From contig JACQAW010000006.1 in NCBI GenBank assembly GCA_016194725.1, positions 1 to 14,616 on the forward strand: DNA of 14,616 nt, given 5' to 3'. The stretch is from Deltaproteobacteria bacterium. Lineage in GTDB: Bacteria > Bdellovibrionota > UBA1018 > UBA923. Numbering within the stretch: the stretch's first letter is position 1; each line of letters starts with the position of its first letter. The notes under the pieces were generated by a model. That model had not been told where the DNA came from, did no database searches, and saw only the letters and a program-made list of their open reading frames with translations. The position numbers and the translations under genes are program-made. Shown here piece by piece: positions 1-7,032 of the stretch.

Positions 1-268
1 CCATCCTGACCGTATCGCCCACCCGCACGTAGATTTTTTTGATGTAGCCATTGTAAGGGGGCATGAGCACGGTGCGCTTGCGCGGAATAACGGTGCCCGC
101 CACGGTTACGCGCTGAACCAGCTCGCCCTTGTGAACCTCGCCGATGTTGCTCGTGCCCACCGACCCGGGTCCCAGGCGCCCGACCAGAAAAAATGCCGCG
201 ATTGCCGCCGCCAGTACGCCGGCGCCGACGCCGACAAGCAGCCTATTTCTGCGTAGAAACCGTTTCAT
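1..268 (-). CDS. HlyD/MacA-type efflux periplasmic adaptor, N-terminal part (cut by window edge)
   Basis: The first 89 codons of a membrane-fusion (periplasmic adaptor) protein that would link an inner-membrane pump to an outer-membrane channel. The protein starts MKRFLRRNRLL, a basic n-region, followed by one hydrophobic anchor at about residues 10-28. Then comes the typical first beta-barrel/lipoyl strand region with VTVAGTVIPRKR and GYIKKIYVRVGDTV at about residues 54-87, the usual start of the HlyD/MacA fold. The ATG at 268 is preceded by GAGGGAA on the minus strand at good spacing. The gene begins inside the last 26 bases of the tolC-like gene, so the two are translationally coupled and probably form one efflux operon. 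The pump gene itself should lie beyond base 1. The family is clear; the substrate (MacA-like, RND or other) cannot be told from this part. Confidence 0.85.
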   Translation of the reverse strand, partial: MKRFLRRNRLLVGVGAGVLAAAIAAFFLVGRLGPGSVGTSNIGEVHKGELVQRVTVAGTVIPRKRTVLMPPYNGYIKKIYVRVGDTVRM

Positions 269-1556
269 ACAGTGTTCCCTCGTAATAGCCATATTGGGCC
301 AGGCTTTGCAGCAAGCTGAAATACGAAGTCAGGTATTTGGTCTTCGCATCGAGCAGGTCGTTGAGCCCCGTAATGATGTCCAGGTAGGTGATGTGGCCGC
401 GCCGGTATTCCTCTTCCAGGAAGTCGTAGCTCTGCTGCGATAGCTCGAGCAGCTCGACGTTGAGCTTGTAGCTCTCTTGAAGAAGCCGCAGCTGCAGCAT
501 GAGATTCTCGATATTCTGGCGCAAGGCGAGGTCGGCCTTCACCAGATCCTCGTCCTGCACCACTCGCGCGTGCTCGGCAATTTCGACGTTGCGTGCCCGG
601 GTGCCCCAGTCCCAGATATTGTAGGTCAGCACGAGCTGTCCGGTCCACGAAAGCGTGTTGGTCGCTGAAAATGCGGTACCGTTTCCGATATAGCCGCTGT
701 TGTCGTAGGTGCTACCCGCGGTAACTGCCAGCTGTGGCAGGTAAAGGCGGCGCGTGAAGTCGACGTTCAGCTCGTTGGCTCGCCTCTGGAGAATATTGGC
801 GCGATAGCCGTAAACCTTGTCGATCGGCGGTGTGGCCTGGGGCACGCCGGTCTTGGGGTTGAAGGGAGCCGGTTCCACTGCGACGAACTCCGGGGTCTCT
901 TTGCTGTCGACCGCAAAGCCCAGCAGGCGTTTGAGCTCGCCGATGCCCACGCGAATCTCATTTTCCGATGCCAGGTGGTCCAGGTCCGAACGCTGCACCT
1001 GGGTTTTGAAACGCAAAAAATCCTGCCGGGTTTTCATGCCCTGGCGGTACTGCGAAGAGACGCTCGCGAACTGCTTGCCCAGAATCTTCGAGCGCTGTTC
1101 GGCCACCTCGAAAATTTTTTGCGCGAGCGAATACTTGTAGTAGCTGACCGACACGTCCAGCGTCAGCTGCGCGCGGGCGCCTTCAAAGTTGATGCGGGCA
1201 ATTTCGTTGGTCAGGCTGGCGATCTTGTATTTGGTGATCGCGCTGCCGTTGTCATACAGGGTTTCGGTCAGCGCCGCGTTCACATCGCTGAGCCAGGGGT
1301 TGTGCGGAGTTACCGGCTGTCCACTGGTCACTGATCGTTTCAAGCCGTTGGTGGCTGACAGGTCCAGGCCGGGCAGAAAGGTTGCGCGCGAGTTGCGGCT
1401 CTGCAAATCCGCGATCGACGCATGACGCATGGCCTGTTCCACGGTTGGCGAATGTTCCAGGGCATAGCGAATGGCATCCGGCATCTGAAACCGGCTGGCT
1501 TCACAAGTAGAACTGAAGAGTAGGATTGCTATGACTATGTGCATTTCGGTCTTCAT
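243..1556 (-). CDS. TolC-family outer-membrane efflux protein
   Basis: An outer-membrane channel subunit of a tripartite exporter, about 437 residues, a normal TolC-family length. The N-terminus MKTEMHIVIAILLFSSTCEA is a signal peptide. It is followed by the family's first-repeat pattern (MPDAIRYALEHSPTVEQA, about residues 25-42), long amphipathic helices with many Gln, Ala and Leu, and a second repeat in the C-terminal half (about 240 onward, ending in helix ...YLTSYFSLLQSLAQYGYYEG). The ATG at 1556 has a G-rich stretch 9 bases upstream. The in-frame ATG at 1544 would give a shorter signal peptide (MHIVIAILLF) and is favoured if the promoter at 1555-1583 is real. The longer reading from TTG 1583 would add nine residues and is unlikely. 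It is the first gene of an operon with the overlapping adaptor gene downstream. Confidence 0.92.
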   Translation of the reverse strand: MKTEMHIVIAILLFSSTCEASRFQMPDAIRYALEHSPTVEQAMRHASIADLQSRNSRATFLPGLDLSATNGLKRSVTSGQPVTPHNPWLSDVNAALTETLYDNGSAITKYKIASLTNEIARINFEGARAQLTLDVSVSYYKYSLAQKIFEVAEQRSKILGKQFASVSSQYRQGMKTRQDFLRFKTQVQRSDLDHLASENEIRVGIGELKRLLGFAVDSKETPEFVAVEPAPFNPKTGVPQATPPIDKVYGYRANILQRRANELNVDFTRRLYLPQLAVTAGSTYDNSGYIGNGTAFSATNTLSWTGQLVLTYNIWDWGTRARNVEIAEHARVVQDEDLVKADLALRQNIENLMLQLRLLQESYKLNVELLELSQQSYDFLEEEYRRGHITYLDIITGLNDLLDAKTKYLTSYFSLLQSLAQYGYYEGTLYETVSTQK

Positions 1557-1583
1557 GATAGGATGCCCCCGTGACGAGGTCAA
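1555..1583 (-). promoter_or_regulatory. Predicted sigma70-like promoter for the tolC-adaptor operon
   Basis: On the minus strand TTGACC (1578-1583) and TATCAT (1555-1560) are separated by 17 bases, each matching five of six consensus positions. The -10 element overlaps the ATG at 1556. A start point about seven bases downstream would fall near 1548, just before the in-frame ATG at 1544, giving an almost leaderless transcript. The element lies inside the first codons of the divergent HNH gene. It is prediction by eye only. Confidence 0.45.
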
Positions 1584-1867
1584 AGGACGATTGGTACGAA
1601 ATTACGGCTGATCCCGCCCATATATCGAGGGAGCGGGAAAAGGCCCGCAAGCTGCGCAAGACTCAATGGTGGCTGACCAAGCTCAATCAGGGCTTATGCC
1701 ATTACTGCGGGCAGAAGTTCGCACCCAAAGAGCTGACGATGGACCATGTGGTCCCTCTGGCCCGGGGCGGCGCAAGCACCCAGGGAAACATCGTTCCCGC
1801 CTGTAAAGATTGCAATGCCAAAAAGAAGCTGACTACCCCAGCCGAAGAGCTATTGAAGAAGCTCTAA
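1571..1867 (+). CDS. Small HNH endonuclease
   Basis: A 98-residue protein with a compact HNH (beta-beta-alpha metal) nuclease fold at its C-terminal half. Visible parts are a zinc knuckle CHYC at 43-46, the DHVVPLARGG core with D58 and H59, N73 in NIVPACKDCN, and the second Cys pair C78/C81. The last position of the HNH triad appears to be Asn. The N-terminal 40 residues are charged and helical. Such free-standing HNH proteins are widespread; many have no assigned role, though some belong to phage or restriction systems. Nothing nearby supports either. The GTG start at 1571 is preceded by AGGA with seven bases between. It is divergent from the tolC-like gene with only 14 bases between starts. 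The DNA-cleaving family is clear; the biological role is unknown. Confidence 0.85.
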   Translation: MTRSKDDWYEITADPAHISREREKARKLRKTQWWLTKLNQGLCHYCGQKFAPKELTMDHVVPLARGGASTQGNIVPACKDCNAKKKLTTPAEELLKKL

Positions 1868-1939
1868 GCTGCGGCTGCCTGGCCGGGTTTGTGGTATAGG
1901 GGAGGAGTGAGCGCGAATGACTCTGGTCAGCCAGACAGT

Positions 1940-2953
1940 ATGGATCGCCGAAAGTTTTTGTTTCAGTCCACCGCTACCGTGGGCGGCCTGCTGGCCAGCC
2001 CGCGCCTGGGACTGCTGGCGGTGGCAGCCGGTGCGATGGCCGGAACATTGGCGCAAGACTCCGATTCCCCACGGTCCGAAAACCCGCCTCGTCCGCTGTT
2101 GCGGTCTGGCGAGCCCATCAACTCGCGGGGCCATCCGCTGGGGCATGGCATTGCGGCTCTGACCACGGTCAGTGTGCCCACGGCTGCACCGGGAACCCGC
2201 ATATTTGCGGTCGTGGCCCATGGACAGGCACGTACTGATTGCAACGAGCGTATCGCGCGCCGGAGCGTGGGATTTTCGACTCTCGAGTTCACCCGTGAAA
2301 ACGGCCGCTGGCAGCATGAAGTCGCGAGCGTGCACAACCGACGCTGGGATTTGGAAACTCCCATTCCCATCGAAGGCGCCCGGCTGGTGGCCGATCAGGC
2401 GGCCTATCGGGTGCAGGAAATGCAGCCTGGCACCGGCTGCGTGAATACGGTCGCGGCCACGCCTTGGCAAACCGTGCTTTGCGGCGAGCGCGACGGCTGG
2501 GTCGTCGAGGTGAACCCGCTCAGCGGGCACGCGGTGAAAAGATTCAGCTTGGGACGAGTGGGGGCGCGCAGCATCGAGCTGGTGGCCAAACCCGGAATGC
2601 CAGTCGCGGTTTATCTGCTGGGCGACTCGCATTATTTCAAATTCGTTTCGCATCAGCGTTTCGAAGCGCGGCAAATTCAGGTGAACTCATCGATCTTGCT
2701 GATCGGCGAATTGTCGGTGGCTGACCTGGCTGCCGGGCAGTGGGTTGCGTTGACCGCAGATTTGAAAGACGAGGCCTGGGCGGCCCAACTGCGCGAGCCG
2801 TTGTGCGCGCCGAATCTGCCGGCGCCGTTTTCGGAGTCACCCGCTTCCGAGCTGCTGGCCCGATTGCGTGGCGCGGATGCCGCGTGGAAGGTGCCCGATT
2901 CCTCGTTTTTCGTGGAGCAGGATGAGGCCGGATCGATTATCTTCGGAACCTAG
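1940..2953 (+). CDS. Tat-exported PhoX/DUF839-like protein, shortened and probably altered active site
   Basis: A 337-residue protein starting MDRRKFLFQSTATVGGLLAS, a twin-arginine signal with a hydrophobic stretch to about residue 38, as in secreted PhoX proteins. Several PhoX/DUF839 landmarks follow in order: HNRRWDLETP (about 132-141), GCVNTVAATPWQTVLCGE (166-183), which resembles the family's Cys-containing TPWGT segment, GWVVEVNP (186-193), LGR (204-206) and YLLGDSHYFKFVS (225-237). Known PhoX enzymes are beta-propeller alkaline phosphatases of roughly 600 residues or more. This one is far shorter, and the His-Glu usually after LGR is not seen, so phosphatase activity is doubtful. The start is uncertain: GTG at 1907 abuts a GGAGGA and would add 11 residues before the Tat motif. 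It ends against the HPt-like gene with overlapping stop codons. Confidence 0.75.
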   Translation: MDRRKFLFQSTATVGGLLASPRLGLLAVAAGAMAGTLAQDSDSPRSENPPRPLLRSGEPINSRGHPLGHGIAALTTVSVPTAAPGTRIFAVVAHGQARTDCNERIARRSVGFSTLEFTRENGRWQHEVASVHNRRWDLETPIPIEGARLVADQAAYRVQEMQPGTGCVNTVAATPWQTVLCGERDGWVVEVNPLSGHAVKRFSLGRVGARSIELVAKPGMPVAVYLLGDSHYFKFVSHQRFEARQIQVNSSILLIGELSVADLAAGQWVALTADLKDEAWAAQLREPLCAPNLPAPFSESPASELLARLRGADAAWKVPDSSFFVEQDEAGSIIFGT

Positions 2954-3267
2954 CGATTTCCGTCTGACTCCAGCAACGAAAACAGCGCCGTGCGGCTGTC
3001 ATCGTTCAGCGAAAACACGAGCGAATCCACATCTGGCGGAATTGCCCTGGCCGCAGCTTGCGCGGTATGAGCGAGAATGGGTAGTCCATGGTTCTCGGCT
3101 CCATGCGAGAGTTTTTCGCACTCCAGTTTCAATCGTCCCCAGTCGCGATCGATATAGAGCTGTTTGATTCTGGCAAGTCTTGGCGGCAGCTGGTCCAGAT
3201 AGGTGTCACGCACGTGACTTTCAACCTCTTGCGGTGGCCTGTGGTGGTCGTTTGTTTTATGGGTCAT
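2950..3267 (-). CDS. Small HPt-like protein lacking the phospho-acceptor His
   Basis: A 105-residue, largely helical soluble protein that looks like a single histidine-phosphotransfer (HPt) domain. YLDQLPPRLARIKQLYIDRDW (23-43) matches the family's first two helices. ECEKLSHGAENHG (49-61) falls where HPt proteins carry the A-H-x-L-K-G-x-x-x-N-x-G motif. In that alignment the phospho-accepting His reads Glu51, and Lys-Gly reads Ser-His. H55 and H60 are nearby but out of register. It could therefore be a binding or decoy domain rather than a relay. The ATG at 3267 has a strong GAGGG five bases upstream; longer readings to 3306 or 3603 lack this. The stop shares CTAG (2950-2953) with the PhoX-like gene stop. 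Assignment by pattern only. Confidence 0.65.
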   Translation of the reverse strand: MTHKTNDHHRPPQEVESHVRDTYLDQLPPRLARIKQLYIDRDWGRLKLECEKLSHGAENHGLPILAHTAQAAARAIPPDVDSLVFSLNDDSRTALFSLLESDGNR

Positions 3268-3297
3268 GGGTTCCCTCACGGTGGCTTGGGGATTTAC

Positions 3298-3326
3298 AGA
3301 ATACATTCCGCGTTTGCACGTATCAA
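3298..3326 (-). promoter_or_regulatory. Predicted promoter for the HPt-like gene
   Basis: On the minus strand TTGATA (3321-3326) and TATTCT (3298-3303) are separated by 17 bases, in the 181-base gap between the divergent HPt-like and cyclase-like genes. It would give a leader of about 25 bases carrying the GAGGG site before the ATG at 3267. No equally good promoter was seen for the plus-strand gene at 3449. Confidence 0.4.
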
Positions 3327-3448
3327 CGGATAAGGTTTTCCTGCTGGCAGTTTGCGACCATCGTGACGGGAAAATTGTAGCGAGGTGTTTCAGATTCCTG
3401 AAAAATGAGTCGATAGCAAAGAGACATGCAATCTTTGAGTAACACCAC

Positions 3449-5041
3449 ATGAGCGCGCCAGCTTCAAAGCATGAAGTCCTGCTCGCGATCAATCTGGAGA
3501 TGTTCACCCAGCACCAGGCGGCGATTTTGCCTATCATCGCCGAATGTGGCGGACACCAGATTGGTTCGGTTTCGAACACGTATGTCGCGGGATTCCCGGC
3601 CAATGCCGATGGCGTGGTAAACGCGGTAAGTTGTGCCCAGCGGCTGCAGCTTGCCCTGCCCAGCGGTTCGTCGATGATTGCCGCGATTCATGTCGGCGAC
3701 GTTCAGGGCGAAGGACTCAAAACACTTCTCGCGATTCGAAAGGTCACCGGGCTGGGCGGAATCTCAATGAGCCAGACGATTGTGGACCTGGGGCAGGGGC
3801 GGCTGCCTATTGCGCTGGAGCCACTTGAAACCTCGAAGGGCCCGACCGAGTTTTTGACCATGGTCAAAACGCGCTTTATCGAGATGGCACCCAAGGCACC
3901 CACGGCGGGCGCGGAGAAAACCAACTCCAAGATGATCTACGCCCAGACTTCAGGGCAGACCTCGGGCAATACCAAACTTTTGATGAAACCTGCCAGGGCG
4001 GACGACGAAACTTTTTTTCAAAGGGCATACGGCCAGGCAAAATCGAATTTTGCGATCGTGGGCGGCGGCATGTTTTTTCTCATCGTTGCGGGTCTGAACC
4101 TGACCAGCTCGCAGCATCTGGTGGAGCGCGGAAAAAGCTTCATCTTATCGGGAACGGTGGGCCGGGCCCTGGCTGAGAAAACGGCCAAGATCGATGCACA
4201 GATCGCAGCTACCGGAGCTGCGATGATCAAACCCATCGACATGGCAAAAAAGGCGGCCGAGCAAGCCTCGGCTGTCAATCAAGATTTGCTCGACCTGGCG
4301 CCGGAAATCAAACGCGAGGACGTCATGGGCAAGCCCAGAGGCGCGGCGGTAGCCAATGAAGCTTCGGCCGCGGCGTCGCCCGGTTCCACGCCTGCTGGGG
4401 CGCCCGGCCCGGCAGCTGTATCCGGAACGGCACCTGTACCTGCGTCGGCACCGGCTCACGTTACCCGTTTTGAAAATACCGCAGCTCCGGTGGCGCGCGA
4501 AGAAAGCGCGCCCGCGCCCATCATCGAAGAAACGTTGTTTTCAAAATGCGTGAACGATGGCGAGTTTTGTTTCACCACGGGATCGGTATTTTACAAGGAA
4601 GGCGCTTTTAGCGTCGCCATCCGTTTTTTGAACAAGGGCTGCGATCTCAATGTGGCCAAATCTTGTAGTTTGGCCGCCCAGATGTATACGAACGGGCAGG
4701 GCGTGGAAAAATCAGAAACCACGGCAAAAGGCCTGCTGGCCAAAAGCTGCATTCAAAATGACGCAGCCGCCTGCACTGAGGTTGGTCTGGCTTATCTGCA
4801 AGGAAAGGGATTCACGGTGTCCGTGCCCAGGGCACGCGAGGCCCTGGACCGTGGCTGCACACTGGGGCATGCCACCGCCTGCCTGATCCTGGGCATCTCG
4901 GCGCAAGCGCCGCCTGAGGGTACAGGAACGCGCACCATCGCCACCTCGGCGGAAAATCTGGCCAAGGGCTGCGCGCTCATGAAACCCGTCGGCTGCGGCG
5001 CAGCCACAGGCAATTTTCAAGAGACTTCGCATACGAAGTAA
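3449..5041 (+). CDS. Membrane protein: degenerate class III cyclase domain + Pro/Ala linker + Hcp-type Sel1 repeats
   Basis: A 530-residue protein with four parts. Residues 8-140 resemble a class III adenylate/guanylate cyclase domain: NLEMFT at the first metal strand, ECGGHQIGSVSNTYVAGF at the second, AVSCAQRLQLAL, and GGISMSQTI. Both metal-binding Asp positions read Asn (N15, N43), so catalysis is not expected. Residues 201-219 form one membrane span, 296-358 a Pro/Ala-rich linker, and 364-516 Sel1-like helical repeats with Cys pairs C367/C374, C398/C406, C434/C442, C470/C478 and C508/C516. The middle repeats are spaced exactly 36 residues, as in disulfide-stapled Hcp proteins. Disulfides imply that the repeats lie in the periplasm and the cyclase-like domain in the cytoplasm. 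This suggests a trans-membrane sensor or scaffold; its partner is unknown. Shine-Dalgarno is weak. It ends six bases from the convergent amine oxidase gene. Confidence 0.8.
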   Translation: MSAPASKHEVLLAINLEMFTQHQAAILPIIAECGGHQIGSVSNTYVAGFPANADGVVNAVSCAQRLQLALPSGSSMIAAIHVGDVQGEGLKTLLAIRKVTGLGGISMSQTIVDLGQGRLPIALEPLETSKGPTEFLTMVKTRFIEMAPKAPTAGAEKTNSKMIYAQTSGQTSGNTKLLMKPARADDETFFQRAYGQAKSNFAIVGGGMFFLIVAGLNLTSSQHLVERGKSFILSGTVGRALAEKTAKIDAQIAATGAAMIKPIDMAKKAAEQASAVNQDLLDLAPEIKREDVMGKPRGAAVANEASAAASPGSTPAGAPGPAAVSGTAPVPASAPAHVTRFENTAAPVAREESAPAPIIEETLFSKCVNDGEFCFTTGSVFYKEGAFSVAIRFLNKGCDLNVAKSCSLAAQMYTNGQGVEKSETTAKGLLAKSCIQNDAAACTEVGLAYLQGKGFTVSVPRAREALDRGCTLGHATACLILGISAQAPPEGTGTRTIATSAENLAKGCALMKPVGCGAATGNFQETSHTK

Positions 5042-5047
5042 GCGGAC

Positions 5048-6973
5048 TTACTCGGGAACCGACATGCCCGGATTTTCTGAAAAGAAATTCATCGGCACCA
5101 GCACGAAACCGGTGTGGTGCGTGTTCATGATCGGCCACTCCTCGGGGTGCGGCACGTGAGTGACGCCGAAGGTGTACCACATCACGACATCGGCACCGGC
5201 GAGCGACTCGTCGTTTGCGACATACTGGGGAAGACCCCCGCCTGCCGGCGCGGTGGTGGGATACTGGTGCGCGGCGTTCATCTCGTCATCCTTGTATACT
5301 GTAAACCAAGCCTGGTGTTCGATGAAGCGCGCGCGTTGGCGCATCTGGTTGGCCGGGGCCAGATAAGGGAACGCCGACTCCTCCGGAAAAAGCGCGTACC
5401 CACGCGGGTGGTTCAGCGCGTTTCTGGAGTTGGTGTTGAACACCTTCCACTTGCGCGCGGATTTGAAGTCCAGGTCGCGAACCGCCTTTTTTTCGCTCAG
5501 CAGTACGGTGTTGACGAGCTCGAAGGCGTTGCCATCGGGGTTTTTCGGTCCCCTGGGAATGGCATGCACATTGGTTTCGGCCGCGCGGTTGCCGTCGGCC
5601 CCATCGATGTCGAAGTCGATGCGAAAGTTGAAAAAATGCTGGTGGGGTGGAGCCAGCACGTTTTTTTCAACCAGGGGCAGGCAGCCGTCGGCGCAGACAT
5701 TGCGCTCGACCGCGGTGCCTTTGGCCAGCAGCATTCCGGTCAGCTGCACGTCCACCCGGATCGAGCCGTCGAGGCTGAAGATGTAGTTTACGCCGTAGTC
5801 ATAGTTGCCGATGGTGGTCAGGTAGCCGATGACGAGCTGCCGGTTGCGGCGCATGTCGACGTCGCCATTTTCAGAATTGCGATGCTTCCACAAAATACCG
5901 CCATCGCGTTCATAGACCGCCAGGCCCTTGATGACGAGGGCCTCATGACCCAGATCGTCGGCAATCACCGTATCCAGCAGCGTGGCGTATGAAGGTACGT
6001 CCTGGCCGCCCGTCAAGGGATGAAGGGTTTTGCCCAGGCCATATTCGCCCACGTCAAAGGCGCTGCGAAACGACCAGGTCTTGTCGCCGTCGCCGTAAGG
6101 CACGAGCATGTCGGCCAGCGCTATTTTGTAAATGATCGAACGTTCTTTCTCGCTGTCAGCGAACCGCACGTGAAACAGCTGCAGCCCCTGCATGGGATCC
6201 ATGCTGTAGCGAAACTTCCAATGGCTCCAGCTGATCTCCTGGCCCTCGATCTTGAACGAGGCGCCCTCGGGCATTTTGGATTCCAGGCGCTTGAGTGGCG
6301 GGTCCGGCTGCCGGCCTTCGAGACCCAGGTTTTTGGAGCCCGCGGCCACGGGTGGGCTGTCCTGGTCCCACACGCTGACGACTTTTTTGGTGCTCAGGTC
6401 GACCGTGACAATCACGCCATCGATGGGTCGACCGTAAACATTCTTGCCTTCTTTTTTGTAAGACACTCCGCGAAGCAGGCGCTGGCCCGGCTTGACTTCA
6501 TCGCGGCCAATGAGCCCCGGGGCCCACATGTCCAGAAAAACCTCTTCGAGGTTGGTGAATCCGCGGCGCTTCATGGCGTTTTGCCAGCGCGCATCGGCGC
6601 GGGCGATGACCCGGGCCCGGTCGTATTCCTCGAGCAGCAGCGGCGGCTTTAAGCCGGGCAGCTCTTTCGTGGACAGAATTTGTTTTCTATTCAGGTCAAC
6701 CACGACCTCGCTCAGCATCGAAGTTTTGAAGTCAAAGACCACCAGAAAGGCCTGGCGCTGGTTCTGGCTCTGGATGGTGCCCGCCAGCCATTCCCGTTTT
6801 TTCGGCTCCTGCCGTTTTACGACGGGAAAACGCACCTCGTCTGAAAAGCGCCCGGAGTCGTGCAGCACCTTGACGGCGGCCGCGACCTCGGTGGCCGACA
6901 GGTCATCGAACGGATGAGCCAGGGCCGGTGTGGCGGAAAAGAGTAGAAGTAGAAGGCAGGTGAGTTTTTGCAT
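5048..6973 (-). CDS. Secreted copper amine oxidase (primary-amine oxidase)
   Basis: A 641-residue copper/topaquinone amine oxidase that oxidatively deaminates primary amines to aldehydes, hydrogen peroxide and ammonia, probably in the periplasm. Residues 1-19 (MQKLTCLLLLLFSATPALA) are a signal peptide. The topaquinone precursor is Y391 in NYDY. The likely catalytic base is D307 in FDVGEYG. Copper ligands are H444 and H446 in HQH and H606 in the family signature THVPHPEEWP. The C-terminus (NFFSENPG) is also typical. All active-site positions are present and length fits the family (E. coli TynA is somewhat longer). The ATG at 6973 lacks a Shine-Dalgarno sequence; the TTG at 7003 would push extra residues ahead of the signal peptide. 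It lies 59 bases after the spermidine-synthase-like gene, perhaps in one transcript. Substrate is not determined. Confidence 0.95.
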   Translation of the reverse strand: MQKLTCLLLLLFSATPALAHPFDDLSATEVAAAVKVLHDSGRFSDEVRFPVVKRQEPKKREWLAGTIQSQNQRQAFLVVFDFKTSMLSEVVVDLNRKQILSTKELPGLKPPLLLEEYDRARVIARADARWQNAMKRRGFTNLEEVFLDMWAPGLIGRDEVKPGQRLLRGVSYKKEGKNVYGRPIDGVIVTVDLSTKKVVSVWDQDSPPVAAGSKNLGLEGRQPDPPLKRLESKMPEGASFKIEGQEISWSHWKFRYSMDPMQGLQLFHVRFADSEKERSIIYKIALADMLVPYGDGDKTWSFRSAFDVGEYGLGKTLHPLTGGQDVPSYATLLDTVIADDLGHEALVIKGLAVYERDGGILWKHRNSENGDVDMRRNRQLVIGYLTTIGNYDYGVNYIFSLDGSIRVDVQLTGMLLAKGTAVERNVCADGCLPLVEKNVLAPPHQHFFNFRIDFDIDGADGNRAAETNVHAIPRGPKNPDGNAFELVNTVLLSEKKAVRDLDFKSARKWKVFNTNSRNALNHPRGYALFPEESAFPYLAPANQMRQRARFIEHQAWFTVYKDDEMNAAHQYPTTAPAGGGLPQYVANDESLAGADVVMWYTFGVTHVPHPEEWPIMNTHHTGFVLVPMNFFSENPGMSVPE

Positions 6974-6980
6974 AGGGAAT

Positions 6981-7008
6981 AGGATATTGAATTGCCGGCT
7001 CAAGTAAA
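6981..7008 (-). promoter_or_regulatory. Weak promoter-like hexamers just before the amine oxidase start
   Basis: On the minus strand TTTACT (7003-7008) and TATCCT (6981-6986) are 16 bases apart, each matching four of six consensus positions. Only seven bases separate the -10 from the ATG at 6973, so transcription would begin at about the start codon. This fits the absence of a ribosome binding site there. It is weak evidence on its own. Confidence 0.25.
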
Positions 7009-7032
7009 TAGCTTTCGGCGTCCTGCAAGCCC

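Noticed and set aside
1917..2162. Small frame starting at ATG 1917, ten bases after GGAGGA
   Set aside because: The ribosome-site spacing is good, but the product is a Trp/Cys-rich shadow of the PhoX-like gene. It is worth recalling only because the PhoX-like start lacks a good site.
1850..2674. Minus-strand frame of 274 codons opposite the PhoX-like gene
   Set aside because: Composition is Arg/His/Gln-rich noise and no motif is visible; the plus-strand Tat signal and PhoX motifs are convincing.
3268..3603. Long N-terminal extension of the HPt-like gene
   Set aside because: A strong Shine-Dalgarno precedes the ATG at 3267, and the upstream part overlaps the divergent gene at 3449 and has no domain.
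5114..5992. Plus-strand frame of 292 codons inside the amine oxidase
   Set aside because: Antisense shadow of a gene whose active-site residues are all present; no domain seen.
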